DNA of 64,000 nt, from contig NZ_JQJY01000004.1 of NCBI RefSeq assembly GCF_000745775.1, positions 62,001-126,000 of the forward strand, written 5' to 3'. The notes beneath the pieces were generated by a model. The model worked only from the letters and a program-made list of their open reading frames with translations, was not told where the DNA came from and made no database searches. This DNA is from Flavobacterium sp. ASV13. Lineage in GTDB: Bacteria; Bacteroidota; Bacteroidia; Flavobacteriales; Flavobacteriaceae. Every line of letters starts with the position of its first letter. The stretch's first letter is position 1. A program made the translations under genes and the position numbers. This document shows positions 1-8,533 of the stretch, piece by piece.

Positions 1-1038
1 TCTGAAGTAAAACAAAAAATTGAACACCAAAGAGAACTCGAAATTGCCGGATTTCAACAATTATTAAAAGACAAAACCATTTCTAAGGATTTTTATAATC
101 TCGTAAAATCAGACCGAGATTATTTCTATAAAGGCATGCAAGGAAGTCTTGCTTTTATAAATTATTTGATTTCGGAACAAAAAAACAATTCACTTTCTCC
201 TGCTGAATATAAAAAGCTTTGGAAGGGAATTTTCGAAACTAATCCCGTAACAAATCCTGAGCTTTTAAGCTCGCCATGGTTTTATTTTTATGTCGAAAAT
301 TATTTACGCTATAACGAGTTAATAATTGATGCGACAGACAGGTCAACTTTAACTGAATTTAATAAACAAGGAATTATTCATACACACAATATTGACTATG
401 CTAATAAACATTTATCAGGCCTCCAATTAGAATATTACTTTGCAGCTTATATTTATTACGAAGCCATTAATAATAATTATGAAAAAGAACTGATAACGCT
501 TTTTGAGCAATTCAAAAAAGAATATCCATCAAGCTCGTACACCCATTTCTTAGAACCTGTAATTATTCCCATTATTGCTTTTCACAAAAAACAGGCTGAA
601 CCATTAAATGAAAAAATAAAATTTATTGCTAATACAACAACTTTCAATTCGGTAAAAGATGCACTGAAAACATTAAATGGTAAACAATATTATGTTGATA
701 TTTGGGCAACTTGGTGCGGACCATGCAAAGAAGAATTTAAAGGCAATGCAAAATTGTATGAATTGCTAAAATCCAAAAACATCACAATGGTTTACGTTTC
801 AATCGACAAAGATAATCGCGAAAAACAATGGCAGGAAATGATTCATTTTTACAATTTAGAAGGTTTTCATATCAGAGCAAATGAAAAATTAGATGCTGAT
901 TTAAGAAATTTATATGGCAGTCAGTCAATGGGAATTCCTTGGCATTTTTTGGCGGATGAAAATGGAAATATCATTAATAAAAGACTAAGCGGGTCATCTG
1001 AAATTGAGATTTTAGAAAAACAGCTAAATAATAATTAA
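1..1038 (+). CDS. Thioredoxin-fold (TlpA/ResA-like) protein, 5' end beyond window
   Basis: The frame is open from base 1, so the gene begins before the window; 345 residues are visible. The first internal ATG at 136 is not convincing as a start because coding continues upstream without a stop. The C-terminal ~130 residues form a thioredoxin domain with WATWCGPC at visible residues 235-242 (CxxC redox pair) and a cis-proline region (GIPWHFL) about 75 residues later. The upstream ~190 residues are a helical, Tyr/Asn-rich region typical of Bacteroidetes periplasmic TlpA-like proteins. It probably acts as an envelope thiol-disulfide reductase. The signal peptide cannot be seen. Partner unknown. 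Confidence 0.85.
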   Translation, partial: SEVKQKIEHQRELEIAGFQQLLKDKTISKDFYNLVKSDRDYFYKGMQGSLAFINYLISEQKNNSLSPAEYKKLWKGIFETNPVTNPELLSSPWFYFYVENYLRYNELIIDATDRSTLTEFNKQGIIHTHNIDYANKHLSGLQLEYYFAAYIYYEAINNNYEKELITLFEQFKKEYPSSSYTHFLEPVIIPIIAFHKKQAEPLNEKIKFIANTTTFNSVKDALKTLNGKQYYVDIWATWCGPCKEEFKGNAKLYELLKSKNITMVYVSIDKDNREKQWQEMIHFYNLEGFHIRANEKLDADLRNLYGSQSMGIPWHFLADENGNIINKRLSGSSEIEILEKQLNNN

Positions 1039-1158
1039 TAAACACCCGATTTGGCGAATCCGAAAATAGAGCATAATTTAGTTCAAAACCCAATACATTG
1101 TTGGAACGCTACGCAGCACATATAACCAAATTTAGAATATAAAATTAACTAATTAAAA

Positions 1159-1518
1159 ATGGGAATACTAGAAAAAATATTTAGAAAGCCAAAACCAAAA
1201 AATCCTGAAGATTTTTTTTTAGTTACAATTAATAAAGAATTTATTAGAGTTGAGCATCCAGAGAGAAAAACCGAAGAAATTTTATGGAATGATATTGAAG
1301 AAATAAAAATAATAAATACAGACGGTGGACCTTTTGTACCTGATGTTTGGTTAGCGTTGCTTGGCGAAAATTCAGGGTGTCTTATTCCACATGGTGCTAA
1401 AGGATTTGAAACAGTTTATGAAATAATTTCAAAATATAATAATTTCAACTTTGACAATTTTATTTCTTCAATGTCATGCACAGATAATGAAGAATTTTTA
1501 TTGTGGAAAAAGGAATAA
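1159..1518 (+). CDS. Small conserved hypothetical protein (119 aa)
   Basis: Short cytosolic-looking protein without signal peptide. The core has a strand-rich region (EEILWNDIEEIKI), a conserved-looking segment around residues 55-85 (GGPFVPDVWLALL, then GCLIPHGAKG) and a C-terminal MSCTDNEEFLLW. I recall similar architecture (PFxPDVFW...GCxxPxGA...F..MSS..N..FxxW) in uncharacterised proteins of many bacteria, so this looks like a real family, but no function is assigned. The gene stands alone between two unrelated genes with ~110-base AT-rich spacers. The start is supported by the adenine-rich run before the ATG. Confidence 0.7.
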   Translation: MGILEKIFRKPKPKNPEDFFLVTINKEFIRVEHPERKTEEILWNDIEEIKIINTDGGPFVPDVWLALLGENSGCLIPHGAKGFETVYEIISKYNNFNFDNFISSMSCTDNEEFLLWKKE

Positions 1519-1629
1519 ATATATCGCATGATAACTAACAAAACGATTTTTTTAAAACAAGCTTAATGAATCGGTGTAAATAATGCTATCCATTAAATTG
1601 AGATCAACAAAAAAACAATCCGTCATAAA

Positions 1630-2253
1630 ATGAGACTAAAACTAACTTTATTTTTCCTGATTTTGTCTATTTCGATATTTGCACAAACAAACTTAGGCAT
1701 TGGTTTAATTTCCATTAAATTTAATGATAAAACTGTTTTGCCATTTTATTCTTCAATGAATGATAAAGAACCTATAAAAACTATTCGATTTTTTAATGAT
1801 AAATCGATCAATAGTTGGAATATTAAAGATCTTAAAAATGAGCAAAAATGGTTGAAACCAGAAGTACTTTGGATCGATTACAATTTCTTTGTCTTTCGTT
1901 GCGAGAAACAGGAAAATGACTGGTTTAAAATAATTGTAGATAACGAATCTGGAAAATCACTTTGGATTAAAAAAAATAAAATAACCGAATTTAAAAATTG
2001 GGAAAAGTATCTTCAGGATATGTTTAGAATTGAAAGAGTCTCAAAAACCGACAAAATTTATAAATCACCCAATAAAAATGCAGCAACAATTAAATACTCC
2101 GGAGAGGATTGTTTTCAGGTTAAATCAACGAAAGGAGACTGGATTGAAATTTTTACTTCAGAATGTGATGAATCAAAAAATGAAATAAAATCGGGTTGGA
2201 TAAAATGGAAAGAAGGAAATCGTTTATTGATTGAGTACTTTCCAATCAGCTAA
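1630..2253 (+). CDS. Secreted protein with SH3-like regions
   Basis: 207 residues with a Sec signal peptide (hydrophobic residues 3-17, cleavage after FAQ at ~19). Two segments resemble bacterial SH3-like folds: about residues 85-120 (NDWFKIIVDNESGKSLWIKK) and 150-200 (KIYKSPNKNA, then KGDWIEIF and GWIKW). The pattern 'W.kI....G...WIk' is typical of such domains in envelope proteins. This suggests a periplasmic or secreted binding protein; the ligand is unknown. It is next to a lipoprotein gene in the same direction, 46 bases downstream, which may be co-transcribed. Confidence 0.65.
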   Translation: MRLKLTLFFLILSISIFAQTNLGIGLISIKFNDKTVLPFYSSMNDKEPIKTIRFFNDKSINSWNIKDLKNEQKWLKPEVLWIDYNFFVFRCEKQENDWFKIIVDNESGKSLWIKKNKITEFKNWEKYLQDMFRIERVSKTDKIYKSPNKNAATIKYSGEDCFQVKSTKGDWIEIFTSECDESKNEIKSGWIKWKEGNRLLIEYFPIS

Positions 2254-2299
2254 TAAACAGTTGAATTATTGCTTATTAACATTTTTCTAAATTATAAAA

Positions 2300-3055
2300 A
2301 TGAAAAAACTAATTTTACCTATCATAGCAATTTCATTTGCTTTTACAGTTCAATCTTGTCTTAAAAAAGAAACAATAAGCCCCAAAAAAAATGCTTCTGT
2401 AATCGACAGTCTTCCAGAGCATGACTGTACAGGCGAAGAAGAATATGAGGAAAGCACTTCCGGAGAACCTGATAATGTCACTTATCCTGAAACAGGAAAT
2501 AAAATTGCAGACTTTCTTCCTAAACCCGACGTTTATGAAGTGCAATATAAAGCTGAAGGCGATTTGAATAATGACAATTTACCTGATATTGCTGTTGTAT
2601 TAAAACACAAGGAAAATTATACGTTAAAAAGACCCATGTTAATCCTTTTGCAAAATGGAGATAAATCATACCGTTTAGATAAAATATCCAATATTGTGAT
2701 GCCTCCTGAATATAACGAAAATGATTTTAAAATGTACACTGAAACTATCAGTATAGAAAAAGAAGAACTTCGTATCTATCTCTTTGGTGGCCCGCATAAT
2801 GCTATTTCCAGTACATTTAAATATATAGAAAAAAATCTCGTTTTGAACACTTTAACTGCATATTCTGGTGGTGCTGGAAGTATCGTCGAAATGTCTTATG
2901 ATTTTGAAAAAAGTGAAAGCACAACAAAAGAAACCAATACAATGGAAGAAAATATGCCGTCAACATCTGAAACTTTCCCAATAAAAAAAGAACTTCATAT
3001 TTTTGAAGATACTGCCCTTACGGAATTCTATAATGGAGATAGTGACGAATCTTAA
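2300..3055 (+). CDS. Lipoprotein, possible calcium-binding repeat
   Basis: 251 residues. The N-terminus is a lipoprotein signal with lipobox VQSC, lipidated Cys at residue 20. A short acidic linker (EEEYEES) follows, then a domain starting with GDLNNDNLPDIAVVL, which resembles the D-x-N-x-D-x-x-D loop of FG-GAP/VCBS-type repeats and could bind calcium. The rest is beta-rich with a GGPHN and a GGAGS turn. The C-terminal ~45 residues are Thr/Ser/Glu-rich and probably disordered. Most likely an outer-membrane-anchored protein. No known enzyme motif is seen, and its role is unknown. Confidence 0.65.
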   Translation: MKKLILPIIAISFAFTVQSCLKKETISPKKNASVIDSLPEHDCTGEEEYEESTSGEPDNVTYPETGNKIADFLPKPDVYEVQYKAEGDLNNDNLPDIAVVLKHKENYTLKRPMLILLQNGDKSYRLDKISNIVMPPEYNENDFKMYTETISIEKEELRIYLFGGPHNAISSTFKYIEKNLVLNTLTAYSGGAGSIVEMSYDFEKSESTTKETNTMEENMPSTSETFPIKKELHIFEDTALTEFYNGDSDES

Positions 3056-3095
3056 AATTTTACAATATGTTTACTGTCTTTTTAAACTTTAAAAA

Positions 3096-4376
3096 ATGGA
3101 AAACTACACCATAATCATTTTCATATTAGCCATTGTAATTGGTATTTCTGCTTTTGCCGAAAAATCAAAACTACCCTTCCCTATTCTTTTAGTAATTGTT
3201 GGAGTTGCCATTGGATTTATTCCAACTATGAATGAAATCGAAATTAATCCCGAAATCATTTTTTTGATATTTCTGCCGCCATTATTGTATGATGCTTCAT
3301 TTAATATTTCACCCAAACATTTCAAAACAAATCTTAGCACGATAAGCACATTAGCCATTCCTTTGGTTTTTCTGACTACTTTCTGGATTGCAGTGGTTTC
3401 GCATTATATGATTCCCGGAATGAGCTGGCCATTGTCTTTTGTTCTCGGCGCCATACTTTCAGCTACTGATGCTGTTGCAGCGGTAAATATTACAAAAGGT
3501 CTTGACATTCCTGAAAAAACGATTACAATACTCGAAGGCGAAAGTCTTATTAATGACGCTTCTGCCCTTGTTGCCTATCGTTTTGCTGTTGCTGCGGTGA
3601 TGGGCTCGGCTTTTGTTATTTGGAAAGCTACATTTCAATTTGTACTCTTACTCGGAGGCGGATTTTTAGTTGGTTTTGTTACGGGCAAAATTTTAGCTTT
3701 TATTCTAAAAAAAGTCCGCAATAATATAAATGTTACGGTTAGCTTTATGCTGCTTATGCCTTTTGTCACTTACCTTATTGCAGAACATTTGCATGTTTCG
3801 GGCGTAATTGCGGTTGTTATTTTAGGTTTAGCAATGGCACGTTTAAGCAATAAAGTCTTTCCTGAAAATTTAAAAAACAATGCCCGAAGTCTTTGGGATG
3901 TTATTATTTTTCTGCTCAATGGTTTGATTTTTATATTAATCGGACTCAATTTTAGATATATTCTGAAAGATATTGACGACGGTATGATTTTACCTTACAT
4001 TGGTTATGCTGCAATAATTACCATTGTGGCATTATTAACCAGAATGGTGAGGGTGTTTTTTCAAAAGAAGAATCTACAAAAGGCTTTTCAAAAGAACAAA
4101 AAAGGAAAACGAAAAGTGAGTGAGAATGCGTTGCTTGATTTTGGTAATAGTTTAATTATAAGCTGGTCAGGAATGCGCGGCATTGTTTCGCTGGCAATTG
4201 CTTTAGGTTTACCAAAATTTCTAGATGACGGAACTGTTTTTCCTCAACGAAATGCTATTATTTTCATTTCGGTAGCAGTTGTACTGATCACTATAATTGG
4301 TCAAGGACTTACATTACCGTGGGTAGTTAAAAAAATAAACTCAACCAATAAAGACAAAGAGCTAGCTCAGAAGTAA
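3096..4376 (+). CDS. Na+/H+ antiporter, CPA1 (NhaP-like) family
   Basis: 426 residues, almost entirely hydrophobic, with about 11-12 membrane segments. Family hallmarks: ATDAVAAV at residues 123-130 and GESLINDASALV at 148-159, which in CPA1 transporters hold the ion-binding Asp residues (the ND motif). It would exchange cytoplasmic Na+ or K+ for protons in the inner membrane for pH and salt homeostasis. It lacks the large C-terminal cytosolic domain found in some CPA1 members and ends 25-30 residues after the last helix. It is a monocistronic-looking gene with 40- and 82-base flanking gaps. Confidence 0.9.
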   Translation: MENYTIIIFILAIVIGISAFAEKSKLPFPILLVIVGVAIGFIPTMNEIEINPEIIFLIFLPPLLYDASFNISPKHFKTNLSTISTLAIPLVFLTTFWIAVVSHYMIPGMSWPLSFVLGAILSATDAVAAVNITKGLDIPEKTITILEGESLINDASALVAYRFAVAAVMGSAFVIWKATFQFVLLLGGGFLVGFVTGKILAFILKKVRNNINVTVSFMLLMPFVTYLIAEHLHVSGVIAVVILGLAMARLSNKVFPENLKNNARSLWDVIIFLLNGLIFILIGLNFRYILKDIDDGMILPYIGYAAIITIVALLTRMVRVFFQKKNLQKAFQKNKKGKRKVSENALLDFGNSLIISWSGMRGIVSLAIALGLPKFLDDGTVFPQRNAIIFISVAVVLITIIGQGLTLPWVVKKINSTNKDKELAQK

Positions 4377-4458
4377 CTTTATAAGTAAATACGCTTACGA
4401 ATTTTAATATTTTACGTACTTTCGATAAACCATTTACTAACACCCAAAAAACAAAAAA

Positions 4459-4926
4459 ATGAGTGAAGAATTACAAAGCAATTTTGACGAATTTGAAAAA
4501 ACAGAAATAATCAGAAGAAAATTACTTCCTTGGTGGATCAAAACATTCTGCTGGATTTTTATGATTTTAGCGGTTTGCGGATTAGGGACCTTGATAGGAA
4601 GTGCTTTCTCTACAAATGTTCAACTTTCGTTATATGGCTTTGAAACCAATACTGCATACTCTGGTATCGGAATTTTTCTTATAGCGGTTATGACCTTAAA
4701 AGGTTATGCAGGATATTCACTTTGGTTCGAAAAAGCAAATGCGATTTCAATTGCCAAAATTGACGCGATTGTTGGCGTTATCATCTGTCTTGGTTCCATG
4801 TTTGTACTTCCATATATTACAGAAAATGGACATTTCTCTTTACGCTTAGAGCTTTTATTATTAATTCCTTACTTTATTAAAATCAACAAAATTGAAAACG
4901 AATGGAACAGCGCAGAAAGCTTATAG
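4459..4926 (+). CDS. Four-helix membrane protein, unknown
   Basis: 155 residues. A charged N-terminus of ~22 residues precedes a WW motif and four predicted membrane helices: about 28-50, 68-90, 98-117 and 127-143. No catalytic or transport motif is recognised. The following SRPBCC gene starts 34 bases downstream on the same strand, so the two may share a transcript. Function unknown. Confidence 0.7.
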   Translation: MSEELQSNFDEFEKTEIIRRKLLPWWIKTFCWIFMILAVCGLGTLIGSAFSTNVQLSLYGFETNTAYSGIGIFLIAVMTLKGYAGYSLWFEKANAISIAKIDAIVGVIICLGSMFVLPYITENGHFSLRLELLLLIPYFIKINKIENEWNSAESL

Positions 4927-4960
4927 CGATTTGTAATGTTTAATCAATAAATAGACAAAA

Positions 4961-5422
4961 ATGAAATCAGAAATCATCATAACAACGCCAGAATCAGAAA
5001 TTGTTACGACACGAATTCTGAATTTTCCGCAAGAATTGGTTTTTAAAGCCTGGAGTGATCCTGACCATTTAAAAAATTGGTGGGGACCAAAAGGTTTTAC
5101 TAATACTTTTCATGAATTTAATTTTTGCGAAGGCGGAAAATGGAGCTTTATTATGCACGGTCCCGAAGTTGGAAATTATGCCAATGAATGCGAATTCATA
5201 AAAATAGACAAACCGAATCTTATTGCATGGAAACGCCATTCTAAACCGCTGTTCCAAATTCTGACCACATTTGAAACCGTTACCGAAAATCAAACGAAAG
5301 TAGTTTTTAAAATGCTTTTTGAAACTATTGAAGAATGCCAAAAACTGAAACCTTACGTTGTCGATAAAAACGAAGAAAACTTTGACAAACTCGAAGTTGA
5401 ATTATCGAAAATGAAGTCATAA
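4961..5422 (+). CDS. SRPBCC / AHSA1-family protein
   Basis: 153 residues with the START-like fold of the activator-of-Hsp90-homologue family. Visible hallmarks: a beta strand 'TTRILNFPQELVFKAWSDPD', then HLKNWWGPKGF near residues 37-47, the typical W-W-G-P signature of bacterial AHSA1-like proteins, and a C-terminal helix. These proteins bind hydrophobic ligands in a helix-grip cavity; the physiological ligand is unknown. Bacterial members often sit near ArsR-type regulators, but none is here. It is probably cotranscribed with the membrane protein before it. Confidence 0.85.
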   Translation: MKSEIIITTPESEIVTTRILNFPQELVFKAWSDPDHLKNWWGPKGFTNTFHEFNFCEGGKWSFIMHGPEVGNYANECEFIKIDKPNLIAWKRHSKPLFQILTTFETVTENQTKVVFKMLFETIEECQKLKPYVVDKNEENFDKLEVELSKMKS

Positions 5423-5465
5423 ACATCTATAAAATATATCATATGGTAATTAATCGAGAAAGATT

Positions 5466-6569
5466 ATGTGTAGAGTTTATAATACCATTGGATGTCTGAA
5501 TACTTTACAAATTCAACTTGTCAGATATAATGCTGATCACTTTCACACATTAAATGAGCTGATTAATTTTCGGAAAAATTATCGAGCAAATGAAGCACAG
5601 ATTATTGCTGATCATTCACTATTTATAGAAGAAGAAAAAACAAGCCTCGAAAAAGATATTGCTGAACTAAACCTTGCTATTCCACAAAAGAAAATCGATC
5701 TTGAAGAACAATTAAAACAAAAACTTGACGATTTAAATCTGGAAATTGAATACCTCCCCGAAACTCATTCCAGAATTATTCCAACAATAAAAGATTATTG
5801 GTTCAACCTTGTCATTTGCATAAAATTTTGGCTGGTACAACTTCAATTCCATTTTGATATTTTACATTTTAATTATCAGGCAAAAAAACTACTTTCCAAA
5901 AAAAATAAACGGTTAGAATATCTTTCGACAAATTTTCAAGATGCTGTAAATGAAAGCTGTTTCCCTGATTTACAAGCGCTAGAAAAGAAAAAAGAAATCG
6001 TTGAAAATCTAAACAATACAATTTATGGTGCAATTGGAGAGCAAAAAGTAGAAACTGTACTCAAAAAACTCTCTAACGATTATATTTTGATAAATGATTT
6101 TTGTTGCTCTTTCAATCCTCCAATCTACAATAAAAACAATAAAGATCATATCCATTCAATTCAAATTGATCATCTGCTTCTATCGCCAGCTGGTATCTTT
6201 TTAATTGAAACAAAAAATTGGAACAACAATTCCATAAATAATCCAGATTTTCGATCTCCCGTTCAGCAAATTCTCAGAACTAATTTTGCATTGTATAAAA
6301 TGCTTAATAATGAATTAGGCAACTTAAATAAAAATTTTGCCCGGCAATATTGGGGAAACAGAAAAGTTCCTATCAAAAATGTAATTGTTTTCACCAACAA
6401 TAAACCTTTAGAGCAATTTGAATTTGTAAAAATTGTCACATTAGACGAATTACTTCCTTATATAAAATACTTCGACGCAAGCTTTTTAAATGACGAAATT
6501 GAAATGGTTGCTGACTTTCTTCTTAAATTTTCTGAACAAAGAAAAAACCGCTCTAGATTAAGTGCTTAA
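5466..6569 (+). CDS. NERD-domain (nuclease-related) protein with coiled coil
   Basis: 367 residues. Order: N-terminal region (1-45); a coiled coil (about 50-98, Glu/Lys-rich); a hydrophobic stretch around 108-135 that may be one membrane-associated helix; a second charged helix; and a NERD domain at about 188-310. NERD landmarks: GAIGEQKVETVL at 188-199 and QIDHLLLSPAGIFLIETKNW at 233-252, which match the Glu / Asp / Glu-x-Lys pattern of restriction-endonuclease-like folds. NERD proteins are presumed nucleases or DNA-processing factors, and their substrates are mostly unknown. There is no helicase domain or obvious partner gene next to it. Confidence 0.8.
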   Translation: MCRVYNTIGCLNTLQIQLVRYNADHFHTLNELINFRKNYRANEAQIIADHSLFIEEEKTSLEKDIAELNLAIPQKKIDLEEQLKQKLDDLNLEIEYLPETHSRIIPTIKDYWFNLVICIKFWLVQLQFHFDILHFNYQAKKLLSKKNKRLEYLSTNFQDAVNESCFPDLQALEKKKEIVENLNNTIYGAIGEQKVETVLKKLSNDYILINDFCCSFNPPIYNKNNKDHIHSIQIDHLLLSPAGIFLIETKNWNNNSINNPDFRSPVQQILRTNFALYKMLNNELGNLNKNFARQYWGNRKVPIKNVIVFTNNKPLEQFEFVKIVTLDELLPYIKYFDASFLNDEIEMVADFLLKFSEQRKNRSRLSA

Positions 6570-6660
6570 CGCAAATGCCATTTGGCTTTACTCCATAAAA
6601 TTTAAAAGTTCTCTTTTAAAAAAATAGTATATTTATCAAAAAACTATCAAATCAAACCAC

Positions 6661-7443
6661 ATGAAAAAATTAATTTGTTTTACTCTTCTCTTAATTACAC
6701 CATTTTTTTACGCACAAAATAAAGTCGCCAAAAAGCCCGAAACTGTCATTATAATCAACAATGAAATTGTAACAATGGCACAAGTGGAGAAATATGCTCA
6801 GGAAGGCAGAATTAAATCAATGAATAAAGGCGTTACAGAAGAAGAAAGAAATAAATTAGCCGAAAAATATGGTGATAAAATTGGAGACCGAGAATTTATA
6901 ACGGTTGTTGAGGTTTTTACTGAACAAGAAAGCCTTGGAAAAAAAAGCAACGTTGTTGATGCACCAAAAAGAGAAATTCCAAAGAAAACTGAGGAATATC
7001 TTTTAAACATAAATGATACTGCTAAAGATTTTACTTTGAAACTCCTTGATGGAAAAACAATAAAACTTTCCGATCTAAAAGGAAAAGTAGTTCTTGTCAA
7101 TTTTTGGGCCACTTGGTGTGCACCTTGTCTTCAGGAATTTTACGATGTCCCGGCAAAAATTACAGAACCATTTAAAAACGATAATTTTATATTTTTGGCC
7201 ATCTCAAGTGGCGAAGCTGAAAATCTTGTTGTGAAAAAAGCAACAAAACTAAAAAAAGATGGTCTTGATTTTAATTATGGAATCGATCCAGATAAAAAAA
7301 TATGGAATGATTATGCAACAAATTCAATTCCGAAAAACTTCCTTATTGACCAAAATGGAGTTATAAAATTTGCAACCACTGGAAATGTCGAAGGAAATCT
7401 AGATAATCTTGCCGCTGAAATCAAAAAACTGCTTTCAAAATAA
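6661..7443 (+). CDS. Periplasmic TlpA-like thioredoxin
   Basis: 260 residues with a Sec signal peptide (residues 1-18, cleavage after YAQ). Residues 25-90 are a small module (IINNEIVTMAQVEKY, then EEERNKLAEKYGDKIGD) that I do not recognise with certainty. The thioredoxin domain begins around 118 (NINDTAKDFTLKLLDGKTIK, the AhpC/TSA-type entry) and has WATWCAPC at 149-156. It should reduce or oxidise disulfides in the periplasm. This is the second CxxC protein within 7 kb, after the one at the left edge. A small hypothetical gene starts 5 bases after its stop, suggesting an operon. Confidence 0.85.
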   Translation: MKKLICFTLLLITPFFYAQNKVAKKPETVIIINNEIVTMAQVEKYAQEGRIKSMNKGVTEEERNKLAEKYGDKIGDREFITVVEVFTEQESLGKKSNVVDAPKREIPKKTEEYLLNINDTAKDFTLKLLDGKTIKLSDLKGKVVLVNFWATWCAPCLQEFYDVPAKITEPFKNDNFIFLAISSGEAENLVVKKATKLKKDGLDFNYGIDPDKKIWNDYATNSIPKNFLIDQNGVIKFATTGNVEGNLDNLAAEIKKLLSK

Positions 7444-7447
7444 AACT

Positions 7448-7867
7448 ATGACATTTAAATATTCTATTTGCCATCCCGACAAACCAGAAATTGAATATAA
7501 AAATCAATTGATTTCCAAAGAAGAAGTTTTAGAAATTGCTAAAAATTATCCATGGACTGAAAAATTAGATTTCTCAGATACGCTCGACCAAAATAAAGTT
7601 TATTTTAATCCTTCGCTCGATTTCAGTTGTACTAATAACGGACAAAGTTTTGCTTTGACTGCAATATATGATAAACAAAAAAATCTCGAATTTTCTTTGT
7701 GGTACAATAGACCTAAAAAAGTCAAATCTTTCTTTGGCTTATTCGGAGAATCTGAAAAAATGATTGTTGATGATTATTGGTCGCTTAATCTTGATGAATC
7801 TTTAAAATTTCTTACCTATTTTGTAGAAGGAAAATATGATGCTATTGAAGATTTGTATAAAAAATAA
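7448..7867 (+). CDS. Small hypothetical protein (139 aa)
   Basis: Start chosen at 7448, 5 bases after the preceding stop; a longer reading from 7409 would overlap the thioredoxin gene by 35 bases and adds a non-conserved tail. The protein is soluble-looking, begins with a strand (TFKYSICHPDKPEIEYKN), and has a charged middle and an aromatic C-terminal half (WYNRPKKVKSFFGLFG, then DDYWSLNLDESLKFLTYF). No motif is recognised. Probably translated together with the upstream thioredoxin gene. Function unknown. Confidence 0.6.
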   Translation: MTFKYSICHPDKPEIEYKNQLISKEEVLEIAKNYPWTEKLDFSDTLDQNKVYFNPSLDFSCTNNGQSFALTAIYDKQKNLEFSLWYNRPKKVKSFFGLFGESEKMIVDDYWSLNLDESLKFLTYFVEGKYDAIEDLYKK

Positions 7868-8007
7868 AGTATCAATTTTGATAAATTTTATTCTGTCGGA
7901 AATTCCATTTGTTTTTATTCGTAATTTCGATTTTTTAAAAAGATTGTCGTTTTAGACAAAACAATTTCGGCAGGCAATCGCAATACAATTTAAATTACAA
8001 TTACAAA

Positions 8008-8445
8008 ATGGCTTCATTTATTAAAGAAATTTCTTTTCGCTGGTCAGATTTAGACCCAAATTTCCACGTTCGTCATAGTGCTTATTACGATTTTGGTGCA
8101 CAACATCGTATCGAAATCCTTGAAGAGCTTGGATTGACTTTGAGAGTAATGCAAACGCAAGGTTTTGGCCCAGTTTTGTTTAGAGAAGAATGTGTTTTTA
8201 GAAAAGAATTAAAACTTTCGGATAAAATTTTCATTCATACCAAAACTTCAAAAATGAAAGCCGATGCTTCACGCTGGTCTATCATTCATGAATTTAGAAG
8301 AGAAGACGATACACTTTGCGCAACCATTACTGTTGACGGTGCATGGATGGACACAAAATTGAGAAAACTGGCTTCTCCAACACCAGAAATTGCAATCGAA
8401 GCGTTGAGCATTTTTCCAAAAAGCGACGATTTTGTTGGACTATAA
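8008..8445 (+). CDS. Acyl-CoA thioesterase, 4HBT hotdog fold
   Basis: 145 residues. The N-terminus FRWSDLDPNFHVRHSAYYDF carries the 4HBT pattern: a catalytic-type Asp followed by a His/Asn-containing turn and an aromatic helix. The length fits the hotdog-fold thioesterases. It would hydrolyse an acyl-CoA or aryl-CoA thioester in the cytosol; the chain specificity cannot be read from sequence. Preceded by a 140-base AT-rich gap without a clear consensus promoter and followed by a strong terminator hairpin, so it is likely a single-gene unit. Confidence 0.85.
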   Translation: MASFIKEISFRWSDLDPNFHVRHSAYYDFGAQHRIEILEELGLTLRVMQTQGFGPVLFREECVFRKELKLSDKIFIHTKTSKMKADASRWSIIHEFRREDDTLCATITVDGAWMDTKLRKLASPTPEIAIEALSIFPKSDDFVGL

Positions 8446-8472
8446 AAACTAGCAAAATTTATTTAACTTTAT

Positions 8473-8517
8473 AAAATCCAAAAAACAATATTGACAATTG
8501 TTTTTTGGATTTTTTTT
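8473..8517 (+). terminator. Intrinsic terminator after the thioesterase gene
   Basis: Perfect 17-bp inverted repeat (8473-8489 with 8497-8513), 7-base loop, followed by a T run to 8517. It lies between the thioesterase and MscS genes. Its presence rules out an in-frame upstream start at 8498 for the MscS gene. Confidence 0.85.
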
Positions 8518-8533
8518 CTCAAAATCAAAATCT

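Noticed and set aside
8498..8533. Upstream start for the MscS gene
   Set aside because: It lies within the terminator hairpin and T run, and adds only low-complexity Phe/Ser/Lys residues.
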